A program made the translations under genes and the position numbers. From Salinibacterium amurskyense (GTDB taxonomy: Bacteria > Actinomycetota > Actinomycetes > Actinomycetales > Microbacteriaceae): a stretch of 64,000 nucleotides of DNA. The notes below the pieces were generated by a model. It saw nothing but the letters and a program-made list of their open reading frames with translations. It did not search any database and was not told the DNA's origin. This document shows positions 15,812-25,862 of this stretch, piece by piece. The first letter of the stretch is position 1. Every line of letters starts with the position of its first letter. The stretch is taken from assembly GCF_002797685.1 (NCBI RefSeq), contig NZ_PGFH01000003.1:181959-245958 (forward strand), written 5' to 3'.

Positions 15812-17488
15812 ATGCCCGTTTCTGTTTTTGACCCGCCCGCACTCGAGAAGGGCACGCTTCGCGTGACCCCGATTGGTGGTCTTGGCGAAATTGGTCGCAA
15901 CATGACCACGTTCGAGATTGACGGCAAGATCCTCATCGTCGACTGTGGTGTGCTGTTCCCGGAGGAGCACCAGCCCGGTGTCGACCTGATCCTGCCTGAC
16001 TTCAGCTCTATCCGCGATCGTCTCGACGACGTTCTTGGCATTGTGCTCACGCACGGCCACGAAGATCACATTGGCGCGGTTCCTTATCTCTTGCGTCTGC
16101 GCCAAGACATCCCCCTGATCGGTTCCACTCTCACGCTCGCCCTTATCGAGGCCAAGCTCAAAGAGCACCGCATCAAGCCGTACACCCTCAATGTTGCTGA
16201 GGGCCAGAAGGAGAAGATGGGGCCGTTCGATCTCGAGTTCGTCGCGGTCAACCATTCAATTCCGGATGCTCTTGCTGTTGCCATCACGACCGTTGCTGGC
16301 ACTGTGCTGCACACCGGCGACTTCAAGATGGATCAGTTGCCGCTCGACAACCGCATCACCGATTTGCGTGCCTTTGCTCGCCTCGGTGAAGCCGGTATCG
16401 ACCTGTTCCTCTCAGACTCGACCAACGCTGACGTTCCCGGCTTCACGCCGAACGAACGCGACATCGGCCCGGTTCTCGAAGCCGTTATTGCTAAGGCTCC
16501 GCGCCGAGTGATCGTCGCCAGCTTCTCCAGCCACGTGCACCGTGTGCAGCAGGTGTTGGATGCCGCGATCGCGAACAACCGCAAGGTTGTTCTCATGGGG
16601 CGCTCCATGGTGCGCAACATGGGTATCGCTGCCGATCTCGGGTTCCTCAAGGTGCCCGACGGAGTGTTGTTGGACGCCAAGAAGGCTGTCAACTACCCCG
16701 ACAACCAGCTCGTGTACATGTCCACGGGTAGCCAGGGCGAGCCGATGGCTGTGCTTGCTCGTATGGCCAACATGGAGCACCAGATTGAGGTCGGCCAGGG
16801 CGACACCGTCATCCTCGCCTCCAGCCTCATCCCGGGTAACGAGAACGCGGTGTACCGCGTCATCAATGGCCTCACCAAGCTGGGCGCCAATGTTGTACAC
16901 AAGGCCAACGCCAAAGTTCATGTCTCGGGCCACGCTGCGGCAGGGGAGTTGCTCTACTGCTACAACATCCTTCGTCCCAAGAACGTGCTGCCGGTTCACG
17001 GTGAGTACCGTCACTTGGTCGCCAACGCAAACCTCGCGATTCAGTCCGGCGTGCCGGCTGAAAACACGATCATCGCCGAAGACGGCACCGTCATCGATCT
17101 CAAGGACGGCCACGCTGCCGTCGTGGGTCAGCTCGATGTCGGCCTCGTCTACGTTGACGGTTCAAGCGTCGGTGAGATCACGGATGCTGACCTCAAGGAT
17201 CGCCGCATCCTCGCCGAAGAGGGCTTCATCTCCATCTTCGTTGCCGTGGATGCCCAGACCGGCAAGGTCATCGTTGGCCCCGAGATTCAGTCGCGCGGCT
17301 TCGCGGAAGACGAAAACGTCTTCGATGCCGTACTTCCTCAGGTGGTCAAGGCTCTGACGGATGCTGCCGAAAATGGAACGCGCGACACTCACGCGTTCGC
17401 TCAGGTTGTTCGTCGCACCGTCGGCCGCTGGGTCAACACGCAGCACCGCCGTCGACCGATGATCGTTCCGGTCGTCATCGAGGCGTAA
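15812..17488 (+). CDS. rnj: Ribonuclease J
   Basis: 558 aa, full length. It is a zinc-dependent beta-CASP ribonuclease with 5'-3' exo- and endonuclease activity. GGLGEIGRNMTTFEIDGKILIVDCG opens the metallo-beta-lactamase fold; LTHGHEDHIGAVPYL (about residues 78-92) is the HxHxDH metal motif; LHTGDFKMD supplies another metal ligand. STGSQGEPMAVLARM and HVSGHAAAGELL belong to the beta-CASP part. The C-terminal domain runs from about 450. The ribosome-binding site AAGG lies before ATG 15812. A strong hairpin follows. Confidence 0.96.
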   Translation: MPVSVFDPPALEKGTLRVTPIGGLGEIGRNMTTFEIDGKILIVDCGVLFPEEHQPGVDLILPDFSSIRDRLDDVLGIVLTHGHEDHIGAVPYLLRLRQDIPLIGSTLTLALIEAKLKEHRIKPYTLNVAEGQKEKMGPFDLEFVAVNHSIPDALAVAITTVAGTVLHTGDFKMDQLPLDNRITDLRAFARLGEAGIDLFLSDSTNADVPGFTPNERDIGPVLEAVIAKAPRRVIVASFSSHVHRVQQVLDAAIANNRKVVLMGRSMVRNMGIAADLGFLKVPDGVLLDAKKAVNYPDNQLVYMSTGSQGEPMAVLARMANMEHQIEVGQGDTVILASSLIPGNENAVYRVINGLTKLGANVVHKANAKVHVSGHAAAGELLYCYNILRPKNVLPVHGEYRHLVANANLAIQSGVPAENTIIAEDGTVIDLKDGHAAVVGQLDVGLVYVDGSSVGEITDADLKDRRILAEEGFISIFVAVDAQTGKVIVGPEIQSRGFAEDENVFDAVLPQVVKALTDAAENGTRDTHAFAQVVRRTVGRWVNTQHRRRPMIVPVVIEA

Positions 17489-17497
17489 CGAATTACT

Positions 17498-17529
17498 AAT
17501 GGCGCGGAGGCTTCGGTCTCCGCGCCATT
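17498..17529 (+). terminator. Terminator after rnj
   Basis: Perfect 12-bp stem AATGGCGCGGAG / CTCCGCGCCATT with loop GCTTCGGT, 9 nt after the stop codon; no T-run. Confidence 0.8.
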
Positions 17530-17675
17530 GTCGTGCGCCCGGACGGTAGCGTGCCCCAGCGTGCGGTGCCGCGAAAACAGCGAAAACGTTGGGCTTGTTT
17601 TTCCCTCACTTTGGTGGTGTGATGTGAAGATTGCTCGGCTGCCGGGGTCGGGAATGAGCTGATTCGGAGACCTCC

Positions 17676-18638
17676 GTGGGAGTAGCGCGCCGGTGGGTAT
17701 TTCCCATTATTTGGATGATTATCTTCGGCGTCATTGCAGCCGCCCTGGTGAAGTTCGCCTTCTTCGGTGACGCGCTCACCGCGGACAGCCTGGAGTATCC
17801 GACGGTGGCCATCGAGGAGCCGCACTACGAGGTTGTGGTGGGCACGATCCGCAACGACGTCGAACTGAGCGGCAGTATTGCTGCGGCGACCAGCGTGCCC
17901 ATTCCGGCAACACTCTCGGGCGAAGTGCGTGAAGTCGCGGTGTCCTCGGGGCAGTCCGTCAAGAAGGGACAAGAGATACTCAAGCTGCGCGCCGAGGTCG
18001 TGAACCCCGACGGCACGATGGGCACCCAGTGGAAGATTGTCGAGGCTCCGGCAACCGGCAAGCTCACTGACTTTACTGCTCTTGTCGGGTCGACTTTCCA
18101 AGTGGGGTCGCCAGTCGGCGCCATTGCACCGCCGTCCTACATCGTCAGCGGAACAGTGCCGTCAGAACAGCTCTATCGTCTTGTCGATCGCCCGAAAGAG
18201 GCGAGCGTTGCTATCAATGGTGGCCCGGCGCCCTTCACGTGCACGAAGCTCAACATTTCCTTTGCGGAAGCGGGCGACGCGAGCGCGGGAGCGGCATCCG
18301 GTCCGAGCGTGTCCTGCACTGTTCCGAGCGACGTGGTTGTATTCCCGGGGCTTACTGCCGAAATAACAATTGCCGGTGGAATCGCTGAGGATGTGCTCGT
18401 GGTTCCGATTACGGCGGTGGAAGGGACCGCGATCTCGGGCAACGTGTATTTCGTGTTGCCCGATGGAACGACTGAGTTGCGCGAGGTCACTCTGGGGCTC
18501 AACGACGGTCTCAACGTCGAAGTCGTCTCCGGGCTCGAAGAGGGAGACACGATCCTTCAGTTTGTTCCGGGAGCCGAGGCCGACGAGGCTCTTCCCGACA
18601 ACTGCTACCAAGAAAACGATGAAGTGGTGTGCTTCTAA
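17676..18638 (+). CDS. MacA-like membrane-fusion (periplasmic adaptor) protein
   Basis: 320 aa. One N-terminal membrane helix (about residues 8-28) is followed by an extracytoplasmic region with a lipoyl/biotinyl-type half-motif (PATLSGEVREVAVSSGQSVKKGQEILKL, about 72-99). The C-terminal part (VVPITAVEGTAISGNVYFVLPDGTTELREVTLGLNDGLNVEVVSGLEEGDTI) is the usual adaptor beta-domain. It is first in a three-gene cluster with an ABC ATPase and a permease. In a bacterium without an outer membrane it may gate or bind substrate outside the permease. Substrate unknown. The GTG start follows GGAG with about 7 nt spacing. Confidence 0.83.
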   Translation: MGVARRWVFPIIWMIIFGVIAAALVKFAFFGDALTADSLEYPTVAIEEPHYEVVVGTIRNDVELSGSIAAATSVPIPATLSGEVREVAVSSGQSVKKGQEILKLRAEVVNPDGTMGTQWKIVEAPATGKLTDFTALVGSTFQVGSPVGAIAPPSYIVSGTVPSEQLYRLVDRPKEASVAINGGPAPFTCTKLNISFAEAGDASAGAASGPSVSCTVPSDVVVFPGLTAEITIAGGIAEDVLVVPITAVEGTAISGNVYFVLPDGTTELREVTLGLNDGLNVEVVSGLEEGDTILQFVPGAEADEALPDNCYQENDEVVCF

Positions 18639-19363
18639 TGCCGCTGCTGTCGCTGCAGGAGGTGACGCGCTCGGTTGAGCTTCCTGACTTCTCCCGATTA
18701 GAGATTTTGAAGGGAATCGATCTCGACGTGGAGATCGGCGATCACCTCAGCATCGTGGGGCGATCGGGATCCGGCAAATCGACCCTCCTCAATCTGCTCG
18801 GCCTGATCGACAACCCAACGACGGGCAGCATCACCTTCGATGGTGAACCACTCGAAAAGCTTTCGGGCAGCAAGCGCGATCGAAAACGAGGTCGCGACGT
18901 TGGCTTCATCTTCCAGCAGTTCAACCTGCTCGCGGGGCGCACAGCCCTAGAGAACGTGATGACGCCGTTGCTCTATGCCTCGGGAAAACAATTCTGGCGG
19001 CGACGCACTCTAGCGAGCGAGATGCTCGAGCGCGTCGGTCTGGGAGATCGAATGGCATCGATGCCCGACAAGCTGTCAGGTGGCGAGCAACAGCGCGTTG
19101 CTATCGCGCGAGCGCTGGTGCGTAGTCCCCGGCTGATTCTGGCTGATGAGCCCACGGGCGCCCTCGACGTAGACACCGGCAAAACGGTGATGGCGCTCCT
19201 CGACGATGTTGCCGAACAATCTGGTGCGGCTCTGATCACGATTACGCACGACCCCAACGTGGCAGCCCTCGCTCGTCGGCATTACCGTCTCGACAACGGA
19301 GTACTTCACCCCATTGACGTGCGGCGGATGCTCGCGACCAGTCTGCCGGAGGCGGCGCTGTGA
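18638..19363 (+). CDS. MacB-type ABC transporter ATPase
   Basis: 241 aa. Walker [11 protein letters not shown]-loop in [19 protein letters not shown], signature [15 protein letters not shown], Walker [13 protein letters not shown] and the switch His in TITHD are all present. This is the LolD/MacB-type ATPase partnered by the next gene. ATG 18638 overlaps the stop of the adaptor gene (TAATG); an upstream in-frame codon lies inside that gene and is not used. Confidence 0.94.
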   Translation: MPLLSLQEVTRSVELPDFSRLEILKGIDLDVEIGDHLSIVGRSGSGKSTLLNLLGLIDNPTTGSITFDGEPLEKLSGSKRDRKRGRDVGFIFQQFNLLAGRTALENVMTPLLYASGKQFWRRRTLASEMLERVGLGDRMASMPDKLSGGEQQRVAIARALVRSPRLILADEPTGALDVDTGKTVMALLDDVAEQSGAALITITHDPNVAALARRHYRLDNGVLHPIDVRRMLATSLPEAAL

Positions 19364-20688
19364 TCTGGCGGCGTGCCAAAAAAGCCTCAGACGTCGCCGA
19401 CGAGGCGGTTCGCATCGCTGTCCCTCTCGAAATTGAGGCCGCACCGCCGTCGCGGGAACATCGTCATTCGCTGCTCAGCGCGATCGTGGGGTCGTTTGTT
19501 GAAGCATGGGATGAAGTGCGGATCAACCGCACGAGAGTGCTGCTCAGTCTGATCGGCATTGGTGTCGCGGTGTGTGCCCTCGCAACGGTCGTCGGGGCGG
19601 GCGCAGTCTTCGGCCAGGCCCAGACCGAACAGAGCGAGCGATTCAGCGGCAGGCCGGCGACGATCGGTGTCTATCCTCCGTATCTCGAAAATGGCGTGGA
19701 ACGGGCGGATACGGCGCAATTCATCGCACATATGGATGCCGTGATCGAGCGATACCAGATCAGTCACTCCACGCCTCGCTTTCGGGGGAGCGTCGGCGTC
19801 AATTTGCTCGACGGTCGGCAGTATTCCGCGGTCCAAGGAGTGAGCGCAGCATATGGAGTGATGCACCGCGTTGAACTCGGGGAAGGTCGCTGGCTCACTA
19901 AAACCGACGAGCAGCGGCTCGCGCCCGCAGTCGTTATCAACGACGTGTTCTACGAAACTCTCGGACGCCCCGATCTGCGCACGCATCCGACGATCGTGCT
20001 CGAATCCGACACGACAATCACGGCCGTCGTTGTGGGCGTGCTGATACCCGAGCCTTTCGAAAATGGGCTCAGTCTGATGATGCTGCCGGAACCGTTCGTT
20101 TCGCTCCTCGGCACGGGCAGAACAGAGGACGGCAACCTCAGTTATGAGCTGTGGGTTCCCGAAGAGCAGTCGGCGCAGCTCGAGCAGGCGATCTCGCGGG
20201 AGGTAACAGCGAGTTTTGGAGAAGGCTGGCGGGCCGACGCGAACCGCAATGATTATCGGGTATGGGGCGGGCCTGATCCCCTCGAACCGCTGCAGTGGGT
20301 CGTGGGAGGAATAGCGGGGCTAATTCTGCTTTTGGGCGCTCTCGGGCTCGTGAACATTTCACTCGTCACGGTCAAATATCGAGTCCGCGAGATTGGCGTT
20401 CGACGAGCCTTTGGGGCCACCGCGAGCCGCGTATTCTTCGCCGTCATGATGGAGAGCATCGTCGCGACCATCGCGGCCGGAGTCATCGGGGTCGCTGTCG
20501 CTATCGCAATCGTGCAAAACCCCGCCGTGCAAAACCTGATCGCGCCCGGGGTTCAAGACCTGCCACCATTCCCGCTCGAGGCTGCGTTGCTCGCGCTGGG
20601 AGCATCCGCTGCGGTGGGAGCGTTGGCGGGGCTCATGCCGGCGCTCGTCGCGGTCAAAGTGAAGGTCATCGACGCCATCCGGTACTAA
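19360..20688 (+). CDS. MacB-type ABC transporter permease
   Basis: 442 aa. A cytoplasmic leader of about 40 residues precedes the first helix (VLLSLIGIGVAVCALATVVGAGAVFG, about 60-85). A large outer MacB_PCD domain follows (about 90-305). A C-terminal FtsX-type bundle of three helices (about 310-440) ends the protein and contains KYRVREIGVRRAFGATASRVF, the coupling-helix region typical of the family. The GTG overlaps the ATPase stop. Such systems move substrates by a mechanical relay rather than a translocation pore. The target may be a peptide, antibiotic or lipoprotein. Confidence 0.9.
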   Translation: MIWRRAKKASDVADEAVRIAVPLEIEAAPPSREHRHSLLSAIVGSFVEAWDEVRINRTRVLLSLIGIGVAVCALATVVGAGAVFGQAQTEQSERFSGRPATIGVYPPYLENGVERADTAQFIAHMDAVIERYQISHSTPRFRGSVGVNLLDGRQYSAVQGVSAAYGVMHRVELGEGRWLTKTDEQRLAPAVVINDVFYETLGRPDLRTHPTIVLESDTTITAVVVGVLIPEPFENGLSLMMLPEPFVSLLGTGRTEDGNLSYELWVPEEQSAQLEQAISREVTASFGEGWRADANRNDYRVWGGPDPLEPLQWVVGGIAGLILLLGALGLVNISLVTVKYRVREIGVRRAFGATASRVFFAVMMESIVATIAAGVIGVAVAIAIVQNPAVQNLIAPGVQDLPPFPLEAALLALGASAAVGALAGLMPALVAVKVKVIDAIRY

Positions 20689-20806
20689 ATCGCGGGGGCG
20701 GGAATGATCGGTGCGGTGTTGAGCGTGCGTGCGCCGAACACTGCGTACAGACCCGCTCAGAGCTGCTCGGTGAGTGTCGCTGCGGTGCTCTGACAGAGGC
20801 CACAGG

Positions 20807-20812
20807 TAGCTT
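20807..20812 (+). promoter_or_regulatory. -10 hexamer, leaderless ftsK
   Basis: TAGCTT ends 6 nt before ATG 20819. Confidence 0.55.
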
Positions 20813-20818
20813 TGAATC

Positions 20819-23572
20819 ATGGCTACGCGTACAACGTCGAACTCGCGCTCGGGTGCGTCGAAACCGCGCGCCAAGAACACGTCAAACAAGACTCAAGCAA
20901 CCAAGAGGCTCCCACGGGGCAAGCAAGCGCCGGTCGAGCCCGAAGGGCCTTTGACCAAGCTGTGGCTTGCGCTTGCCCACATGGTGGGAGGCGCTTTCCG
21001 CGTCTTTGGTCGCGAAGAACTCACCAAAGATGAGCGCCGTGACGGCGTTCCCTTCTTGTTCTTCTTGCTGGCTATCGTCGGGGCCGTCGTGGAGTGGTTC
21101 AACCCGACAGACTCCGTCGCGATCGCGCTCGATGCCTACACGTTCGGTGGGCTCGTTGGCCGCGTGGCCTTCGCGCTCCCTGTCATCTTGTTGCTGCTTG
21201 CCGTCTGGATGTTTCGGCATCCGTCGAGCGTGCATGACAACGGCCGCATCGGCATCGGCCTCAGCATTCTCATTGTCACTGTCGCGGCGTTATGCCACGT
21301 GTACAGCGGTCAACCGCACCCCTCAGAGGGCGCAGAGATCATCGCTCGTGCCGGGGGAGTCTTTGGTTGGCTTCTCGCAAACCCCTTGCTCTGGCTCGGG
21401 GGAGAGTGGCTCGCGGTGCCGCTCATCGTGTTCCTTCTAGTGCTCTCGCTCTTCATCATCACCAAGACGCCACCCAACCGCCTGGGGTCGCGACTCCGTG
21501 AGCTCTACGCATACCTCTTTGGTGCTCAACTGCAGACAGACGAAGAGCGCGCGGCGGCCAAGCTGCAGGCCAACACCGGCAAGAACGACTCTGTTCAGTT
21601 CGGTTCGCTGACCGATATCGGGCTGGGCGACAACGACACTGGCTCGCTGCCGTGGTGGCGCCGCAACAAGTCGCACCCCACCGAAGACAAAGCGTTCGAC
21701 AGCCCCGTGATCGGGCGAGACAACTCCACCGAAATCGTTGACCCGGCACCGAAGGCCCAGCCCACTGCGCCTCCCGCCGCGAAAGACCTCACGAAGAAAG
21801 AGGAAGATTTCGGCGTCGAGCTGCTCGAAGATCTCCTCAAAGCTGAAGACGCTGTCAAGAAGTACGCAACCGGTGAAGTGGATGCGCCCGCCACTGGCGT
21901 TCGTGACGACGGCCCTGGCGTCCTCCCCGGTTTCACCACCAAGGCGAGCGAAAAGGGTAACGCCGGCGAATTCGATGGTCCGCACGAGACCACCCCGCAG
22001 CAATCGAACATGACGTACCGCTTGCCGCAGGCATCGATGCTTTCGGCCGGCACGCCGCCGAAGTCGCGCTCAGCAGCGAACGACGAAGTCGTCGCTGCCA
22101 TCACCGAAGTTCTCAAGCAGTTCAGCGTGGATGCCACCGTCACCGGTTTCAGTCGCGGCCCCTCTGTCACTCGCTACGAGTTGGAGCTGGGCCCGGGTGT
22201 CAAGGTCGAGCGCGTCACGGCTCTTGCCCGCAACATCAGCTACGCCGTGGCGAGCAACGAGGTCAACATCTTGTCGCCGATCCCCGGCAAGAGCGCCATC
22301 GGTGTCGAGATCCCTAACAAGGATCGCGAAATCGTTTCGCTCGGCGATGTGTTGCGTTCGAGTGCCAGTACCAAGAGCGAACACCCCATGACCATTGGTC
22401 TGGGTAAAGACGTCGAGGGTGGATTCGTCGTAGCCAACCTCGCCAAGATGCCTCACTTGCTGGTGGCTGGTTCTACGGGTTCCGGTAAGTCGAGTTTCGT
22501 CAACTCCATGATCACGTCGGTGCTGATGCGCGCTAAGCCCGCTGAAGTTCGCATGGTGCTCATCGACCCCAAGCGCGTTGAACTCTCAATTTACGCCGGG
22601 GTCCCTCACCTCATCACGCCCATCATCACGAACCCCAAGAAGGCTGCCGAAGCCCTCGCGTGGGTCGTGAAAGAAATGGATATGCGGTACGACGACCTCG
22701 CGAGCTTCGGTTACCGTCACATTGATGACTTCAACCGCGCCGTCATCGCTGATGAGATCAAGCTTCCTGAGGGCAGCCAACGTAAGCTCAAGCCGTACCC
22801 GTACCTCCTCATCGTGGTTGACGAGCTCGCCGACCTCATGATGGTGGCGCCGCGCGACGTTGAAGACTCGATCGTGCGCATCACCCAGCTGGCGCGTGCC
22901 TCGGGAATTCACCTCGTGTTGGCAACCCAGCGTCCCAGCGTGGATGTCGTGACCGGTCTGATCAAGGCCAACGTTCCGTCGCGCCTCGCGTTTGCGGTGT
23001 CGAGCATGACCGACTCCCGCGTGATCCTCGATCAGCCGGGCGCCGACAAGCTCATCGGCCAGGGTGACGCTCTCTTCTTGCCCATGGGTGCATCCAAGGC
23101 CATTCGCGTTCAAGGCGCGTGGGTACCAGAAAGCGAAGTTGCTGAGATCGTGCAGCACGTGATCGCTCAAGCTCAGCCTGAGTACCGCAACGACGTCACC
23201 GCTGTCGCGGAGAAGAAGCAGATCGATGCTGACATCGGGGATGACCTCGATGTCCTTCTCGCGGCGACTGAACTCATCGTGAGCACGCAGTTCGGATCTA
23301 CGTCAATGCTGCAGCGCAAGCTCCGGGTCGGCTTCGCTAAGGCAGGCCGCCTCATGGATCTGCTGGAGTCCCGCGAAATTGTTGGCCCCTCCGAAGGGTC
23401 GAAGGCTCGTGACGTTCTCGTGACAGCAGAACAGCTCCCGGCGGTGCTCGCTCGGCTGCGCGGGGAAGACGACCCCGGTCCTGTTGACGCGGTAGAAGAG
23501 TCCCTCAGCGGATACGATGAAGTAGAAAGCTCCTCAGATGAGGATGCTTGGAATTTGACCGATCGGGAGTGA
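20819..23572 (+). CDS. ftsK: DNA translocase FtsK/SpoIIIE
   Basis: 917 aa. It is a septal DNA pump that clears chromosome ends during division. A basic N-terminal tail (about 1-40) precedes four membrane helices (about 75-220). A variable linker (about 250-430) leads to the motor: [16 protein letters not shown] is Walker [26 protein letters not shown] is the translocase signature, and [14 protein letters not shown] is Walker B. The gamma winged helix that reads orientation sequences is at the C-terminus ([38 protein letters not shown]). The mRNA is probably leaderless. pgsA follows 4 nt later. Confidence 0.96.
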   Translation: MATRTTSNSRSGASKPRAKNTSNKTQATKRLPRGKQAPVEPEGPLTKLWLALAHMVGGAFRVFGREELTKDERRDGVPFLFFLLAIVGAVVEWFNPTDSVAIALDAYTFGGLVGRVAFALPVILLLLAVWMFRHPSSVHDNGRIGIGLSILIVTVAALCHVYSGQPHPSEGAEIIARAGGVFGWLLANPLLWLGGEWLAVPLIVFLLVLSLFIITKTPPNRLGSRLRELYAYLFGAQLQTDEERAAAKLQANTGKNDSVQFGSLTDIGLGDNDTGSLPWWRRNKSHPTEDKAFDSPVIGRDNSTEIVDPAPKAQPTAPPAAKDLTKKEEDFGVELLEDLLKAEDAVKKYATGEVDAPATGVRDDGPGVLPGFTTKASEKGNAGEFDGPHETTPQQSNMTYRLPQASMLSAGTPPKSRSAANDEVVAAITEVLKQFSVDATVTGFSRGPSVTRYELELGPGVKVERVTALARNISYAVASNEVNILSPIPGKSAIGVEIPNKDREIVSLGDVLRSSASTKSEHPMTIGLGKDVEGGFVVANLAKMPHLLVAGSTGSGKSSFVNSMITSVLMRAKPAEVRMVLIDPKRVELSIYAGVPHLITPIITNPKKAAEALAWVVKEMDMRYDDLASFGYRHIDDFNRAVIADEIKLPEGSQRKLKPYPYLLIVVDELADLMMVAPRDVEDSIVRITQLARASGIHLVLATQRPSVDVVTGLIKANVPSRLAFAVSSMTDSRVILDQPGADKLIGQGDALFLPMGASKAIRVQGAWVPESEVAEIVQHVIAQAQPEYRNDVTAVAEKKQIDADIGDDLDVLLAATELIVSTQFGSTSMLQRKLRVGFAKAGRLMDLLESREIVGPSEGSKARDVLVTAEQLPAVLARLRGEDDPGPVDAVEESLSGYDEVESSSDEDAWNLTDRE

Positions 23573-23576
23573 TCGC

Positions 23577-24251
23577 GTGGGTGAACAACCTGTTTCGGAG
23601 TCCACTCCACCCGTAGTTCCTAGCTTCTCTATGCGCGGACGAGTGTTCCGTCGCGGCGATACGCCAGCATCTAACGGCAATATCGCCAACATCATTACGG
23701 TTGTGCGCATCTTTATGGCGCCCGTCTTCATCTGGCTGCTCTTGCTTGATAACGGTGAGATGGGACCGATTCGCTACATTGCAGCGGCGCTCTTCATCAT
23801 TGCGATTGTCACGGATGCGGTCGATGGCCATCTGGCGCGTGGTCGCAATCTGATTACCAACGTGGGCATCATCCTTGATCCGATTGCCGACAAAGTTCTC
23901 ACCGGCGGGGCCCTTGTGGCGCTCTCCATTCTGGGAGAGCTGCCATGGTGGATCACGATCCTGATTCTCGTGCGCGAGTTTGGCATCACGATTTATCGCT
24001 TCGCCGTCCTCTCCAAGGTCGTCGTTCCCGCGTCGCGTGGTGGCAAGCTCAAGACGGTTCTTCAAGCTGTCGCGATCGCGCTCTTCCTCGTCCCCTTGTT
24101 TACCGTGCTCGGCTCGTGGGTCCTATGGCTCAACTGGTCGGTCATGGCCATCGCTGTCGTACTCACGGTCTACACCGGCATCGAGTACTTGTGGCTCGCC
24201 TGGCGCCACACCCGTGCATCCAAGCCAGTAACTACAACCCCAGGAGTGTGA
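23577..24251 (+). CDS. pgsA: CDP-diacylglycerol-glycerol-3-phosphate 3-phosphatidyltransferase
   Basis: 224 aa membrane enzyme that makes phosphatidylglycerol-phosphate. DAVDGHLARGRNLITNVGIILDPIADKVL (about residues 82-110) is the complete CDP-alcohol phosphotransferase motif with all Asp metal ligands. IANIITVVRIFMAPVFIWLLLL is the first helix; four more helices follow. The first 35 residues are a hydrophilic tail. GTG start 4 nt after ftsK; coupled translation is likely. A CDP-alcohol transferase of another specificity cannot be fully excluded, but gene order favours PgsA. Confidence 0.92.
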   Translation: MGEQPVSESTPPVVPSFSMRGRVFRRGDTPASNGNIANIITVVRIFMAPVFIWLLLLDNGEMGPIRYIAAALFIIAIVTDAVDGHLARGRNLITNVGIILDPIADKVLTGGALVALSILGELPWWITILILVREFGITIYRFAVLSKVVVPASRGGKLKTVLQAVAIALFLVPLFTVLGSWVLWLNWSVMAIAVVLTVYTGIEYLWLAWRHTRASKPVTTTPGV

Positions 24252-24261
24252 CCCTTCTCTC

Positions 24262-24759
24262 GTGACTACTGAAGAACTCGCCACAAAGATTGTGGCGATT
24301 CTCTCCGAACAACGTCTCACGCTTGCGCTTGCAGAATCCCTCACGGGTGGCATGTTGTGCGCTTCTCTCGTCGCCGTTCCCGGTGCTTCGGCCGTGCTCA
24401 ACGGATCCGTCGTGGCATACAACACGGCCATCAAGCATCAGGTTCTCGGAGTCGACGCGAGTCTCTTGGCCATCCACGGCACGGTGTATCCGGATGTCGC
24501 AGCCCACATGGCCATGGGAGCACGCGAGATTCTCGGCGTTGGCGACCAACAGGCATACTTCGGTCTGGCGACAACAGGTGTTGCCGGGCCGGGCCCGCAC
24601 GAGGGCAAGGAGCCGGGAACCGTGTTTATCGGCTTTGCGGCAACAGGCTTCGTCGAGACGCGTGACTTCCACTTCACGGGGGATAGGCACGAGATTCGCG
24701 AGCAGGCGGTTACGGCAGCGCTGCAGTGCCTCTACGACTACCTCACGTCAGAGGACTAA
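24262..24759 (+). CDS. CinA C-terminal-domain protein (NMN amidohydrolase)
   Basis: 165 aa, only the C-terminal half of full-length CinA. This domain deamidates nicotinamide mononucleotide in pyridine-nucleotide salvage. LALAESLTGGMLCASLVAVPGASAVLNGSVVAYNTAIKHQVLGV and GLATTGVAGPGPHEGKEPGTVFIGFA are the family's two core motifs. It follows pgsA by 10 nt with a GTG start. The pgsA-cinA-clgR-recA order is standard in this phylum. Confidence 0.92.
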   Translation: MTTEELATKIVAILSEQRLTLALAESLTGGMLCASLVAVPGASAVLNGSVVAYNTAIKHQVLGVDASLLAIHGTVYPDVAAHMAMGAREILGVGDQQAYFGLATTGVAGPGPHEGKEPGTVFIGFAATGFVETRDFHFTGDRHEIREQAVTAALQCLYDYLTSED

Positions 24760-25003
24760 CGCGGGCGCATTTCCGGCGGGAGTTCGGCGTGCCGCTTAGC
24801 GAAGCTGTGTCGAGACCGCCCCAAAAGAGGTCACAGATTCGCCCTAGTGGCGGGAATATCCTACGTTTCGGTGCGGTTACAGTAAGCGAACTCACAAGGC
24901 TTCTCCAGAGTGGAGCAGCTAGAGTTCTCAACATACAAGTGGCTGTAGTCTTAACTATCCAGAGTTATCTGGTCGCACGATTCAGCCAGAAAGGGAGTGT
25001 CCA
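24760..25003 (+). other. Non-coding leader and promoter region of clgR
   Basis: No gene is supported here. An open frame running into clgR has no ribosome-binding site or family match. No clear operator was identified. Confidence 0.4.
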
Positions 25004-25312
25004 ATGGTTCTAGTTCGTCAAGAAATCGGTGACGTTCTCCGTGACTTCCGCTTGCAAAAGGGACGCACCCTTCGACAGGTCGCAAGTAAGGCGAGCGTTG
25101 CGCTCGGCTACCTCAGCGAGGTAGAGCGTGGTCAGAAAGAAGCCAGCTCTGAGATTCTTGCCTCGGTAGCTGAAGCTCTCGATACACCTATATCGGTGAT
25201 CATGCGCGAAGTCGGAGACCGACTCGCTGTCATCGAAGGCGCCACCACAATTCCCGATACTCTGCCCGACGAGCTCGTCGCAGAGTTCGATTCCAACTTG
25301 GTTACGCGCTAA
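25004..25312 (+). CDS. clgR: ClgR-type helix-turn-helix regulator
   Basis: 102 aa. An XRE-type domain fills residues 10-65 (VLRDFRLQKGRTLRQVASKASVALGYLSEVERGQKEASSEILASVAEAL). The short C-terminus (IPDTLPDELVAEFDSNLV) ends in a form typical of ClgR, the activator of clp protease genes in actinobacteria, which is itself degraded by Clp. The ATG follows AAAGGGAG with 7-nt spacing. Position between cinA and recA agrees. A terminator follows. Confidence 0.88.
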   Translation: MVLVRQEIGDVLRDFRLQKGRTLRQVASKASVALGYLSEVERGQKEASSEILASVAEALDTPISVIMREVGDRLAVIEGATTIPDTLPDELVAEFDSNLVTR

Positions 25313-25325
25313 CCCAGCACGTCAG

Positions 25326-25354
25326 ATGCCCCGTTCCGGTGTGGAGCGGGGCAT
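25326..25354 (+). terminator. Terminator after clgR
   Basis: 12-bp stem ATGCCCCGTTCC / GGAGCGGGGCAT (one G-U pair) with loop GGTGT. Confidence 0.75.
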
Positions 25355-25383
25355 TCGTGCGTTCGGGCACAGGTTAGCGCGCT

Positions 25384-25389
25384 TAGGCT
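25384..25389 (+). promoter_or_regulatory. -10 hexamer, leaderless DUF3046 gene
   Basis: TAGGCT ends 6 nt before ATG 25396. Confidence 0.55.
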
Positions 25390-25395
25390 GGTGGG

Positions 25396-25620
25396 ATGCG
25401 ACTGAGTGAGTTTTGGCTAGCTGTTTCCGATGAGTTCGGTGAGGCCTACGGTCGCGTGCTCGTTAACGACCAGGTGTTGGGGTCAGTCGGTGGCGTAACC
25501 GCGTCTCAGGCCTTGTCTCGCGGTGTTCCCGCCAAGCAAGTGTGGACCGCGCTGTGTGATGCCATGGACGTTCCTGCTGATCGCCGCTACGGCGTAGGCC
25601 AGCGCGAGCCTAAGAAGTAG
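25396..25620 (+). CDS. DUF3046 protein
   Basis: 74 aa. MRLSEFWLAVSDEFGEAYGRVLVNDQVLGSVGGVTASQALSRGVPAKQVWTALCDAMDVPADRRYG covers the entire family. DUF3046 proteins are small, cytosolic, restricted to actinobacteria and usually sit just before recA, as here; the function is unknown. The mRNA is probably leaderless. Confidence 0.9.
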   Translation: MRLSEFWLAVSDEFGEAYGRVLVNDQVLGSVGGVTASQALSRGVPAKQVWTALCDAMDVPADRRYGVGQREPKK

Positions 25621-25645
25621 CCTTCTTCCTCCCCGCGTGGCGTGT

Positions 25646-25661
25646 TCGAACATGTGTTCGA
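25646..25661 (+). promoter_or_regulatory. SOS box (LexA site) of recA
   Basis: TCGAACATGTGTTCGA is a perfect palindrome that matches the actinobacterial SOS consensus exactly. It lies about 200 bp before the recA start codon, with the TATTGT hexamer just downstream. Confidence 0.93.
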
Positions 25662-25682
25662 TATTGTTAGTCTTCTCCCTAA

Positions 25683-25709
25683 CATCCATTCGAATACTGC
25701 TAATGGATG
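25683..25709 (+). other. Hairpin in the recA leader
   Basis: CATCCATT / AATGGATG, a perfect 8-bp stem around an 11-nt loop that contains TCGAATA split by the stem edge. It would be near the 5' end of recA mRNA if transcription begins just after the SOS box. Confidence 0.5.
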
Positions 25710-25862
25710 CGTTACGCCCGTCGTAGTCCTGGAATGTCAGAGCCTGCACGTAGCGTGGCATTAGCAACACAGCCTTTGTCGGGAGGCTGCGGGCCTTGCA
25801 CCATCGGTCCGCACGAATCGCGACAGCCTATGGGCAGCAACCTACGACTAACGGAGAAAATA

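Noticed and set aside
24760..25003. ClgR binding site (CGCTTAGCG near 24791)
   Set aside because: Its spacing does not fit the known ClgR operator and it lies far from the clgR start.
24726..25013. 95-aa open frame between cinA and clgR
   Set aside because: It overlaps both genes, has no ribosome-binding site and no recognisable family.
25707..25862. N-terminal extension of RecA by 52 residues
   Set aside because: RecA homology starts at 25863 after a ribosome-binding site; the open frame upstream is the leader.
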